Of a stretch of DNA of 64,000 nucleotides, positions 10,530-21,687 are shown one piece after another; position 1 is the stretch's first letter, and each line of letters starts with the position of its first letter. This DNA is from Hypholoma sublateritium FD-334 SS-4. Its lineage: Eukaryota; Basidiomycota; Agaricomycetes; Agaricales; Strophariaceae. The notes under the pieces are model-generated. The model had not been told where the DNA came from. It did no database searches and saw only the letters and a program-made list of their open reading frames with translations. A program made the position numbers and the translations under genes. The stretch spans positions 1 to 64,000 of the forward strand of contig KN817522.1 in the NCBI GenBank assembly GCA_000827495.1, written 5' to 3'.

Positions 10530-12397
10530 TGAGGGTTTCGCAATGGGATGAAGTGGTTTGGGATGAAGAGCGTTGGCTGACTCAAGTGGTCGTGGTAGTG
10601 CGGGATTCGCTGGCAATAAATGAGCTGAGTCTTGGAAAGGGAAGCACAAGGACCAAAGGGGACGTACGCGGATCGGGGGGCGGCCGTACACGGAATGGCA
10701 ATGTGCGATAAGTGAGTCAAAGCTGTTATGATTAGATTGTCCCCTTGTTTACCAGACTCGATAGATAAGATGCGAGCGTTCAGATATTCTTGAATGTTGC
10801 AAATGGGAGGCGAAGGTGCGAAGCCAACAAGAAACGTTTGCTGCTGGTTGAAATACGGTGGTGCTTTGGCCCGCCGGATCTCTGGGGTAGAACGTGCTAT
10901 AACAATGACATCCGATGATGACGCTCCTGTGTTGGAAATCGGTGCCGCGTCACTCAGCTGTGAGCGTCGGCCCTGCGGAGACTTGCGGAGTAACATCGTG
11001 CCTCGTCGTGCGCGTCCATTACGGAGTCCGGTAGATTGCACCATGGCGTCCCGAAGGGCTTTTCGACGGCAGCACGACGGGAGCACGTCCTATTCTTGGT
11101 GCTTACGTCATAAACCTCCTTTTGTCCAATAACCACCAGGAACGTTGGACATTGAATTCTACCCACACAGTCAAGCAGTGCCACCCACACAGTCAGGCAT
11201 TGAGAATGGTGTACATACGACACCACTGGCACAGCAAGTTGCGACACCAAGCCGGCCCCAGTTTTCTCCCACTTCCCCTTTCGGCATACGATCCTGTCAT
11301 ACCTGTGCAAACGGACCACTAGCGGGCAAAACTGCGCTTCTACTGTCTTCTCTCAGATCGCCCGTGAAGCCTTATCGCAAACTCGGCATTACCTTGTCCA
11401 GGATATTCTAGTACCGTGGCCGATGCGATGTCGCTGTCTAAACTTGGCGCAAGCGGCGGAGGAAATCCGTCTTTTCTACTTACTATACTTCCGAGAATCT
11501 AGGCAGAAGTGCGCGGTTCAAATCTTCTCATACACAAACCATCGCAGAGAAGCCTAGTATTGAGAGGGTCACGATGAGTGCGGGAATACATCATGATATA
11601 TCCCATGTCCCCTTGGTCCCTGCGAACCCGGTACTTCACGTCCGAGCTGTTGTGTGCTCACTTGAACATGTCAGATCCTTTGTATTTGCGCTACAATCAA
11701 CTGATAAGTATGACAGGTACCTTGAATACCCATTAATCCAGCCATGTATGTCTCGATAGAGGTATTTCGTGTAGCGTGCTTGTCTAGTCGGGTCTCATGT
11801 TTCTTCATTACTAGCCGCCCGTTCTTGGCATATAAGTTGAGTAACGCAACCTTCGAGTGACACTCAATAGGAACTGACAGACTCCTCGTTGATCGAAAAG
11901 GCTCGCAGCAAGCTTGTAGACACAATACTTAGTCGTAGAATGGCTGAGTGCGCGTGGATGGCTGAGGCGATGCATTGCAGCATATGTGGGCACAAGACAT
12001 ACGGGATACTATCAACGGCCCGCCCAACCGAAAGCAGATCTTGGCGGGTAGACTTTGATCTACTGCGCTGATAAGCACTGAAATCCGCGCCATGCAAGCG
12101 CCATGGGTGTCTCGACTTTCAAAGCGTAGACACCATTTCTCTCCGGTCATCAGGTAAAGCCACTGGACGAAGCCATTGCGCAGTACTGACGCTCGAACTG
12201 CGCCAATATAGGTATAAATAGGCTGTATTAGAGGCAATGCTCCAAATGCTCTCAAATAACCGCTGGCAGTGCTAGGTAATAAATGGTTTCGGGTGGATCA
12301 ATTTCATTAATTGATTCTTACATTATATAAAGAATTTTCAGAGGTTGACCTGTCCCATCTCTTCTTCTTCAGTGCACGTTATACATACTCGCCCTCT
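10530..12397. other. 1.9-kb intergenic region, no gene supported
   Basis: It holds the promoter of the minus-strand hypothetical gene (10530-~10750) and of the first DUF6593-like gene (to 12397). Open frames of 60-220 codons occur on both strands, but none shows family motifs, splice-consistent extension or G/C-biased third positions over its length. I see no RNA gene. Confidence 0.45.
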
Positions 12398-13453
12398 ATG
12401 TCGCTATCAGTAGACGACTCGAATAACATGCCCGCTCAACAGGCCCTACTTGAATATGCCCACTCGGGTCATCATAGCATACTGAGCAATAGAGCTTCGC
12501 GTCCAATCTCAACGATATCCGCATCACCAGGCTCAAGCATGTGTCATTCTTCCACCGCACTGGACACTTCTATTGACTCCGATCGTCTTCCAGAGTGAGT
12601 CTTGCCCCGTACTTGCAGCAGTTGTGACACTCAATTATCTCGCAGCTATGTTACGGCCCTCGGCCGACCCACATTACCTACCACATATAAATTTGTGCCG
12701 TCCGACTCACCCAGCGCGATGATTGTTACACAGTACTCCGATGAGTCTGAAGCTGGAGCGAAGTTCCACATCTCAGTAGGCATGAATTGCTTTATGCCAC
12801 TCAATCATGTCACCACCATCAGGCGCGGCTCATCACCCACTGGAGAACTTGTCGCAGAATTCGAGCAAGTAACATATCGTTAAACCTGCTGCGTTTATAC
12901 TCACCCGTTTATATTGCTTTATTAGAATGGGTATATCAGAGGATCCCGCTATGATCATCGTCGGGAGTGAAGAAATAACAGTATCTTCTGTGCTATCTAA
13001 GCTACAAGGATCGCGTCATTCTGTACGTTTTTATAGCTGTCTATATTTAATGGGGCCCTTCACTGAATTTGACTCCTCCTTTACTCCTCCTTTCATATGA
13101 CATACTAGGCTATGTGGCTTTGGAGTGGATGCCCCAGTACAAGCGGGCTCTTATGGGACACAAGAAAAATGCCCTTCCTTGTGCGTATCTTATGCCTATC
13201 GCCCAGTTTGCTATTAAAATACCACGACTTATAGTGCATATCAATGCGCAAAATTGGAGGGGGGGTTGACAGTAGTACAGTGGCTACTTTCACACCCGCT
13301 CGACGCGGCAATCCACCCGCCGCTGTGCCAGAGCTGACGGTCACACCGCTAGGACAAGATTACTTTGATGAAATAATCCTGTCCCTGCTAATAATCGAGC
13401 GCAAGAGGTTGACTCCTGGGAAGTCTGGCGTTCTGAAACAGCTGTTTAATTGA
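12398..13453 (+). CDS. DUF6593-like protein A, 267 aa, 5 exons with one GC-AG intron
   Basis: Unknown function; this fold family is common in basidiomycetes. Exons are 12398-12594, 12646-12864, 12926-13022, 13109-13180 and 13235-13453. The second intron (12865-12925) uses a GC donor in the strong context GA|GCAAGT; only this boundary restores the phase and gives the conserved join EFE-MGIS. Landmarks are KFHISVGMNCFMP, VTTIRRG, a Trp-rich strand (MWLWSG), LLWDTRKMPF, FTPARRG and the C-terminal ILLSLLIIERKRLTPG block. The N-terminal 65 residues are Ser-rich and unlike paralogue B. There is no signal peptide. It is one half of a tandem pair with the gene at 14046. Confidence 0.75.
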
Positions 13454-14045
13454 TATCTATATGCCCTCGTCAGCTCTCGTCACCTATAATGTGTTGGCTT
13501 GGTGTATGTTAAATTAATAGTCGTTTACTTGTAAAATTTATGCATCCCTAATATTTGCCTAATATGTTACTATATTACGGCGTACAAAGCACTGACATTG
13601 CTTTCCTGACAGAGCATATATGGGTTCGAGGCTGTGAATCACTGAATGGATGGCGGTGACAAAATGAACTGGGCATCATTTCACATCTGGGTATGTCTTG
13701 GTCTTGTAGAGTATATATTGGGGATTATTTAAATAATAACTTGCAAGTAATCTACGACTCTATGTATAAGCAATCGTTGATACTACTGCATGATCAATGT
13801 CGATGCTGTGCCACCTTGTGCCACTCATGATCAAGCCAAGGAAATCCCATCAAAATGCACTATTTTTAGACCTATTGATACCCTCAAACGCTCCGCGTCC
13901 CCCTTCTGGATTTGCATTGGGTGCGCTCACCATGTGTTCGATGTGATAGAAGCAGTGCTCGTGGAATTATATAATTGGATTTTCTCCAGTCCTATTCTTG
14001 ACTCTTGCATACTCCGCTACACGCCCGCACCAATTATCGTACGCG
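13454..14045. other. Spacer between DUF6593-like paralogues, with a possible exon relic
   Basis: No intact gene. Around 13648-13690 a short stretch (reading GGDKMNWASFHIW, followed by GTATGT) resembles the exon that ends SGIW|GTATGT in paralogue B. It could be the remnant of a third copy, but the match is short and weak. Confidence 0.3.
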
Positions 14046-15008
14046 ATGCAAGTTCCTACAGATTCAAGTACTTACTTGTATGTGATCTCGCAACATTGAT
14101 TAACTACAAGCACTGATAACATCTCAGTCATGTTCCATCCCGGAATATCGCGAAACCTTCCTCAGGCGAGCGCCCTCCACAGTGAGTATAGTCCCTCCTC
14201 AATCGGTGGCTCATTCAATTCTTCTCATGCTGCCTGGCTTTAGATATTCAACGGACAGTGAAAAAAACCTGGTGTACGCATTTGTCCCAGTTAGAGCCAG
14301 TTCGATGGAAGTTATCCCGCGGAATCTGGAAAAGGAGGTTCCAGAGGCGAAATATCACGTCTCCATCAGGATGAACTGCTTTATGCCCTCGTCATATATA
14401 ACCACAATTCATCTCGGTACCGACGAGCTAGGACAGAAGTTGGGATTGTTTGAGTGAGTCCTTCTGAGCGTATCACTGACAGATTGAGATTTTATTGACC
14501 TAAATCATCAAGGATGGGGATGATCGCGGCACCCAGCAGCGTGCGCATTGGAGGCGTCACAAATAACACAGCAATAGCCTTGACACAATCGGGCATTTGG
14601 GTATGTATTTGTTAAAATACTGACATTCGCCTAGGCTGGAATCTGACCAGATTTCCATTTTTTAACAGGGCTCTTGGTTCTGGCATCCCGCCCGTATCAG
14701 CGAGAAATACCACCTTCGATGGGAGTTCGATAAACGACCGTGTATTGTTAGTTCAAAAATCATCCAATTTCTTACGTATACTTGTGATTCTAATTCTTGT
14801 TCGCTCCTAGTGTCGTGCTGCATATGGCAGCAAAGCCATTCTTGCCAGATTCACGCCGGCCGTATCTCTTGAGGATGCGCTCGCGGAGCTCGAAGTAATG
14901 CCAAATGGGCGGGAGCTGATGGACCACATTCTTCTCTCGTTGCTCATAATTGAGCGTAAGAGATTGACTCCAGGAAGGCCTGAGACAACGAAGGAGATCT
15001 TCAACTGA
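14046..15008 (+). CDS. DUF6593-like protein B, 219 aa, 6 exons
   Basis: Tandem paralogue of the gene at 12398. Exons are 14046-14077, 14128-14181, 14244-14453, 14513-14600, 14669-14746 and 14811-15008; the sum is divisible by three. It shares KYHVSIRMNCFMP, ITTIHLG, FE-MGM, GSWFWHP, HLRWEFDKRP, RFTPA and LLSLLIIERKRLTPG with copy A, and the last three introns sit at matching sites. Here the intron equivalent to the GC-AG intron of A has an ordinary GTGAGT donor. The N-terminus is shorter and has an extra intron. The start at 14046 is chosen because the 32-nt first exon joins in phase. Function unknown. Confidence 0.75.
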
Positions 15009-15184
15009 ATGTCTACTATCACAATCAAATATGGTGTACTCGCGCGTGTTTTGAAAACTTGATTGATTCACCATCCACTAGGGTCTGGCGGGTAAATTCA
15101 ATTTAAATTATACTTGTATAAGTAAGACCCGGCCAAGACATGAAAGAGCCGCGGAACGGTCCAATAATCAATGTGAAATCCTAA

Positions 15185-18100
15185 TTACTGGAGGATCAAA
15201 TCTACAACTCCTCGTTGTGGGGAGATCACACCGACAACCTTGCCTTCAAAGTCGAATAGTGACCCCTGTTTGATGGCAACCAAATCTCTCGAGGGTGTAT
15301 TCACACCCAAAAGACGCTCGAGGTTCACAGACGCAAGCGCAATAGCGTCTTCTCTGGAAAGAGCGCCGTTCGCCTCGAGGGCCGCCTATCAGCACATCGC
15401 GAGTAATTAGCACACGTTCGACGTAACAGAAGCGCAGAAAGGGGCCTAGCACGTACCCAGGCGACATCAAATCGAGTATTCCTAGCGCTCCATTGCTCCT
15501 CGATGCCGATACCGATGGTCACATTGTGTGCTGCAAGAACAGCGAACGCATTCTGCCGAGTGAGCGGTGGCCCTGGAAGACTAAAAATAGGTCAGTCCCA
15601 ATCGGAGCAATGAGTTGCCTAAAAGAGTTACATTCTCCTTGACTTCCACGATCCCGGGAATGGTCGGGATGGGCTGAGGATAACGCCAACGCCCGCCTCT
15701 CCGATTTCCTTGGCCAGGAGGTGCGCCTCATTTGCACCTGCGAACGTCAGCTGGATGTTGGTTTCGCTCCGGTCCTCAATGTCTTTCTTCAAGTTGATTA
15801 ATGTTGCCATGATGTCTGCGCTCTGCACTTGGATGACGAGAGGAAGATTACCCTATGGCAGAATGGGACAGGATATTTCATCATTCATTTCCGCAACTGA
15901 GAAGTGAGGAGACAAACATACCTCAACGACGCTAGCAAAAAGGCTGCCGATCTCGCCCTCCCCATTGCCCAAAAGCAGGTTACGCAAAGCAGCGATATGT
16001 GTGCTGACGCTGGGGGTGCTGGAATCAATAGCAATGTGGAGAGCGGCAACATCTTGTACAACGGCACCGTCTGCGAGCTTATGCGGGCTGCCGGTGTTGA
16101 ATGCGGTGGACAGGCCGGCCAAGAAACCGGATGAACTCGGGGCAGTGACGCCAACTGTAACACCAGAACGATAGGCAAGCCTTGAAATCGTATTAGATAG
16201 CGATGATCAAAAGGACGGAGAGCTGCTCACAATGCATCACGCGAAGCGAACTGTAGGCCATCAACAGCACGAATAACAGGAGAATCCCCTAGGATGGAGG
16301 GCGCGTCGGCTTTCAGCGGGTTGTACACCTTGCCATCATTCGTACTCGATTCGCCGTCGATGTGGTGAAGTGCAAGATGGCTACCATAGCTAACGAGGGA
16401 GGGTCTAGTCAAATATCATAAGTCAATCCCCATTTTCGTAAAGTCTGCGGTAGGGCAACTCACGAAATCGAACCACCCTCCAAGTCGATTATCTGAGCGT
16501 CGCTGCCGTATTCCTCCACCGAGCAATCGAATGAAGTGCCCACACAACTGACCACACCAAACTTAACGACAACAACTCCGTTGTCGCCATCCTTCGCAGC
16601 CGAGAAGGATTCTCGGACCTTTTCACCGTGCCTGAGGAAAACACTGTTTACATTGGTGAACATGACGACATCCAATTTTGCCGTCTTGGCCTCCAAAGGT
16701 GGAAGACCTTCGTATTTGATAGCTGCTTCCCTCTCCTTAGTAAAATCGGGGGTCTTGGGTACACGCTGGAAGAAATTGGGTTTCTTATTGAAGTGGGGAG
16801 TCTTCAATTGCGCAACACCGTCGATGAAGACTTGCTTGGGGGCGGCTCCGAGGGTGAGAGGATGACTGTCCCATACGACGATATCTGGATTTGCATCAAT
16901 TCTGCTGTCTCACTGTAAAGTTCAATATAAATGGATCACCTGCATCATAGCCTGGTTTGATAAATCCAATTCTGTGATCGTATCCTAATACCGTCGCTGG
17001 GGTGGAAGTCACAGAGGCGAGAGCGAGATTGCTGGGGAGGCCGTAGTAGTGCGCCTGTTGAGCTTCGTATAACAAATGCCGCGAATTTAGAACAGGATGA
17101 TCACTCTGTCGTACAATGCATTGATATAATGCGACTTCAGGCATTCCTTGGGTGCTTACCTTCATCACCACTTTGAGGCCATTATCAGCCAAAATGCGGG
17201 GGGCAAACTCACTCCCGCGGTACGCTTCACGCTTGTACCTTGCGTTCGTGGCGAACAGAGCGATGGCGGGTGTTTTACCTACTCGGAGGTCAGCATCCAT
17301 TTAAACAACTTTTCTTGAATTCAACGAACCGTAGGCTTTCTTCAGCAAGTCAGGGACAAGGTAAGTTTCATGCGCATGATGGAATGCGGCAATGGAGAAT
17401 TTGAATTCGTTGGTGAGCTAGAAAAGGACTATCGTAGACAGCGTATATGGTGACTAGAGAGTACTCACTCGAACCATCCCATCCAAATCAACTGCTTCAT
17501 AACAGTGATTGTGGACCTATGACACATGAGTTATGTAGGTAAGAAGAGTAAATTTGAGTGTACCTTGACACGTCCGCGCAGCACATCGACCAATGCCTCC
17601 CACTGTAAATCCTCGGGGAATTCTCCCAGCCCCTTCCATTGTCCGGACAGGGCCTTGCTACAGTAGACATCTTGTTTCTCTTTGAGCTTACGAGCAGTGT
17701 CGTACCTAAGTACCAGCTATCAATAAACGAATGACTTGGCTAATGATTTGTACTTACCCGTGTCTGAAGGCCCAAATGGTGTCCATTCTCGTACCCGAAT
17801 AAACCCTGCCTAGGGCGAATAAACCAGGAGAACTACAAGCATATTCTACTACTCACTTGGATTCTCGCCGCACGCGTGCCTGAGAGATATCAATTCCTAC
17901 TCGCTCGACAGAAGAGCAATACATACTTCATTTGCCTCCATCGTGGGGGGAGAGATGGGTCAACGTGGGTTCCGTTGAGGGTATATGGAGGCTCCAGAAC
18001 CATCGCAGACGAGGACCGCTCCTCGGTGGGGCGTAGTTTGATCGTGAACGCCTGTCCTCCGATCGCATCTGCAGATCCTGGAAGAATATTCGCCGTGGTA

Positions 18101-18817
18101 ACCCCACCGGATATCGAGAGCTGATATGCCTCGTCGTGCGTGTTGAGGCCGTCGAGACTACGAAGCCAAGGCAAAACGAGACCTTTGAGTGAGTTGGTGT
18201 CGTCTGAGCCGTGAAGTTCTGGGACGCTATCCACTCCAAGATGCGAATGCATATCAACAATACTATTGACAGAAGTTAGAATCCGATAAATTTTCAAGAG
18301 ATTGAGCGCAGACAGACGCTCCATGGAGGCCGAAAGACATTGCCTGCAATATAATATCAAGGAGAATGCTAACATACCCGGGTGTGACCCATGCGCCGGC
18401 CGCATCAATAACCGCCAGGTCTTTGTAGGCCTCCAACGCGCTCTTTCTCAACTTCCCCACTCCTTGGATAATACCTTTGTCGATTAGTAAGTCCCCTGTT
18501 ATCACCTCGTAACCCGAAACGCGTCCAGTCCAGATGGTCGCGTTGCGCACGAGCGTGGGCGGGGTCCCAGCGACATAGCGGTCCGACTCGGTTCTGTGGT
18601 GGAAGTTCTTCGGCGGGCCTGGCAGAACATGTAGAGCCTGGCATTGCTGCACGATCTGCGCGGCGTTTATAGGCACTTTGGTGGCAACCAGAGGGTTGTG
18701 GCTGAGGGAGAGCCCAAGGGAGGTGGAGACAACGATAGCGACGAGAACTGCGCCCAGCAGGGACTTGAAGACCGCGGAACTCGTTGTTCCGCGGCGCTGT
18801 GCTGGAAACTTGTCCAT
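15185..18817 (-). CDS. Membrane-anchored amidohydrolase-family protein, 937 aa, 15 exons
   Basis: Probable metal-dependent hydrolase of the amidohydrolase superfamily; substrate unknown. I recall related fungal proteins being labelled carbohydrate esterase 9-like, but that label is weak. Exons run 18817-18378, 18262-17927, 17879-17857, 17809-17758, 17705-17564, 17516-17469, 17417-17330, 17278-17160, 17105-16940, 16884-16464, 16404-16231, 16180-15922, 15852-15632, 15580-15457 and 15385-15185, summing to 938 codons. Residues ~19-37 form one hydrophobic helix after a basic stretch, so a type II anchor or signal peptide is likely. The metal-binding start is IVDMHSHLGVD (HxH near 152-154). Further His-containing blocks are VHNHCYEAVDLDG and AFHHAHETYLV, and DADIVVWDSHPL follows the barrel. 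A second large domain (from ~470) continues to RGVVDLIL. The 115-nt first intron is longer than the rest. Confidence 0.85.
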
Positions 18818-21687
18818 CGTGGTGGTGGTGAAGAGAGCAGAGGGCGTGGACGAGCGTTCCGAACGCCTGAGATGGCGGGCGGAACGCTCCCGAATATTGT
18901 GCCATATGCAACCATCGGCTGTCGCCGTGATGCCACCATTACTTGAAAGTCATTTCTTGGACATTTCTCGCATTTCTCTCATGCAACTCTCATGGTCGAT
19001 TGAAAGTGCCTCGCCCACGTAATGAAGGTAGGCATGGTTTAGCGAGCCCACTCAGGTATACATGAAGTTTGGATGTTGAACGTTTGAACGTTGGACGGTG
19101 GCACTGGTCGGTAAAGTTCCCACATTTGCGCGCTTACTATGTGATTGGCACAGCCGCCCACGCAGCTCGGCATGGAGTCTCATGGACTGCGTCATCGCCT
19201 CCCGCGCGACGATAACGCGCATGGCGCATGGCAGTAGGGCAGTGAGCAGCGGCTCGGTGGACGATTTGAATTACTGATCTAGAACTATGCCCGAATACCC
19301 CTTGAATTTGCTTTGAATATTTCTCTCAAAAACTATATATTTATCTACTACATATGCATACAAAACAAACTATGTACTTGGTATATTTTCTCTACAAAAC
19401 TTGAAGGGCAGCAGCGTACGGCTGAAAGAATGCCACCGCCGACACATGTGACACTGACAGGCAGTGACTGACAGCGGCGTGTATCGTGTCCAGGTTGTGT
19501 CAGAATCCAGTACTCAGGGACGCATGCTAGTGGGACCTGGGCGTAGTGCCTTGGCGCTCAGACAGATTAATAGGGCAAATATGCCCCAGGAAGAGGGTAG
19601 AGTAGTGAGCGCGGTAAAACGGGTGGGAAGTCTGGGTGGTGGCGAAGACTCCATCCCATCTCTGCGCCTTCGTTTCCCTCGCTGATTTAAGTACTTAGGT
19701 GGAGGCGCCTCAGTGCTTCCCCGCCCAACACAGCCGCCATTAACACTGCGCTCGTGGTCTGTTCATCATGGCTACCTGAGCGCGGTGCGGCGTTGTGCGG
19801 AGGTTAGGCAACAAAGCTGGCGAGCAGGCAGAGCAACGACTGCGTCGCACGATGTGGCATCGCTTATTGTGGCAGTGGCCTGGAACGTCTAGGCCACAGA
19901 AATGAGAGACTTTGGCGCTGGTGGAGTGTGGAAGTGGGGCTCACCGACGCCGGAAACATTTGCTTCCTTCGCTCGTCTCCCGGACACCCCCCGAATATAA
20001 AACTCTAACATGCATAATATTAATGGCACCTATGCAACGTCATGCAGCATGTTTTTGAGATATGACGAAATAACCAGGGTAGGGAACTTCGTAAAGGTAT
20101 CATATTAGAGCTAGAGGTATATAGATACCCTGGATTACATTGAATAAGGCCTTGAAATAACGTTGAGGGACGGCGACAGGACCGGTGACAGGCAAACGTT
20201 TGAATCCTTTAAGCAGTGGCGATATCCGAATCCCTGAATAGATAGATTTTCAGGGCACTACTGATTCTTGATTGGATTCGATCTGTGGTTTCCTCCTTGG
20301 GAGAGCACCGATGCCTTCGCTCGAGCCATTTATATTATATCTACCTTGCTTGTTTGCTAGAATATAGATCAATATTTATCGACGTATAGAATCTCGGTCG
20401 CTGCACATTTTTTAAACGAGCTATCACGCTTGATTCCGAGTCTATACCAAGTCTATACTTAACGAAGAACAAAATGTGGTATATAATTGAATGTAATCAT
20501 TCTATGCCACTTGAAAAGATTTAATCTGGATATAGAGAATTACCCGTCAACAAGTACGACATGTACAACCAGGAGGAAATGGTATGGTAGATGGCGAAGG
20601 GCAAGGGGAGTCGTGTGACTTGGAAGGAAATGTCCAAATGAGGAGATTAAGAAGTAGAAGATAATATTCCTATAAATAGTAAATAGGTCTCGTAACTATC
20701 GCACAATCACTTCCTATTTATAGACCATACTATGATTACTATAAATAGGACATGCACTTAACATAGGGCCATTACTGACGAGCCCTATGAATAGGACCAG
20801 TAATATTAATGAATTGCTTCGTTGTACATGGATGTTCGACTCGGAAACCTGCGTACAGTCGAGGACAGGACACCCGGTGTACAGCGCCTTCCCGTAAGCA
20901 CACCTTCGTCGCCCGCCACCGCCAAATTAACAAAGTTTGGCTCTAAATGGAACCAGTGGTCGTGCTTCTGGAGTCCCCACGGGAACCCGGTTTTGCAATG
21001 TCTTCCGCACGCCTCCGATGGTGCCCCGAAGTCTGCTCATGGAGCGTCTCCACAAAATGCGCTTCTCGACGGAGCCACCAACAAGAGGGCCAGCGTCTGT
21101 ACGGGCGTCTGCGCCCTGGCTTGTCGAGCTGTGTCCATCGAGAGCATTTGAGTGACCGCATGGGTGGCAGAAATTACCATGTATCGTAGAGGTCTACGGA
21201 TTTCTAGGGCACTATGTCGAATCAAACATGAAAGGTGATCACGGTCATTCCCGAGCAGTTGTGCAGCAGATCCCTACATGTTATCCTAGCTCTACTGCAT
21301 GCCCTCGACAGTGCACAAGAATAATACGTGTGCTTGCCGAAACCGGCGTGCATGATTCGGAATAGCTTCGGGCTTCTCCATTCAGTGCTTGCACTCTCAA
21401 AATCTTGAGCTTCGTGCACAAGCCCGACCCCGTTGATCCAGGGCCCGGGGAGCGCCGGCGTCGTTGGAAGGGCTTCGCTGCAACGTAGATTTGAGTCTGG
21501 AGTGCCATAGGCATTGAACGTATATTTCAATTTTATATTAATATTCCTATGTACGAGGGAAGTATAAAGAGCATTCCTCTAAATCTATCTGGCTTCAGCT
21601 GAATTTTCAACTCCATTCCGATTCCTACAGCCATTTCACGCTTTAACTACTCTCGCATTTGCATATCACGGCATATTTTACGAAATT
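18818..21687. other. 2.9-kb gene-free region
   Basis: No gene supported on either strand. The first 500 bp are the promoter of the amidohydrolase gene; the last few hundred are the promoter of the MFS gene. Between ~19260 and 20820 the sequence is A/T rich with short decayed frames. A small cluster of inverted motifs lies near 20668-20815 (for example TCCTATTTATAG facing CTATAAATAGGA). It may hold old transposon debris, but I see no family hallmark. Confidence 0.45.

Noticed and set aside
9669..10551. Two long plus-strand frames (274 and 287 codons) opposite the 281-aa gene
   Set aside because: Arg/Ser/Ala-rich mirror translations of the minus-strand gene, with no start context or motif.
10415..11086. 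223-codon minus-strand frame overlapping the start of the 281-aa gene
   Set aside because: It reads across the promoter in a frame different from the gene at 9684-10529, is Pro/Ser/Arg-rich without motif, and looks like a G/C-driven shadow.
18263..18377. Extra coding exon inside the 115-nt first intron of the amidohydrolase
   Set aside because: Skipping the whole interval gives the exact TPG-IVDMHSH join expected for the family; an inserted exon would break it.
20822..21530. Short overlapping frames on both strands upstream of the MFS gene
   Set aside because: No motif, no consistent splice extension and mixed composition; non-coding.
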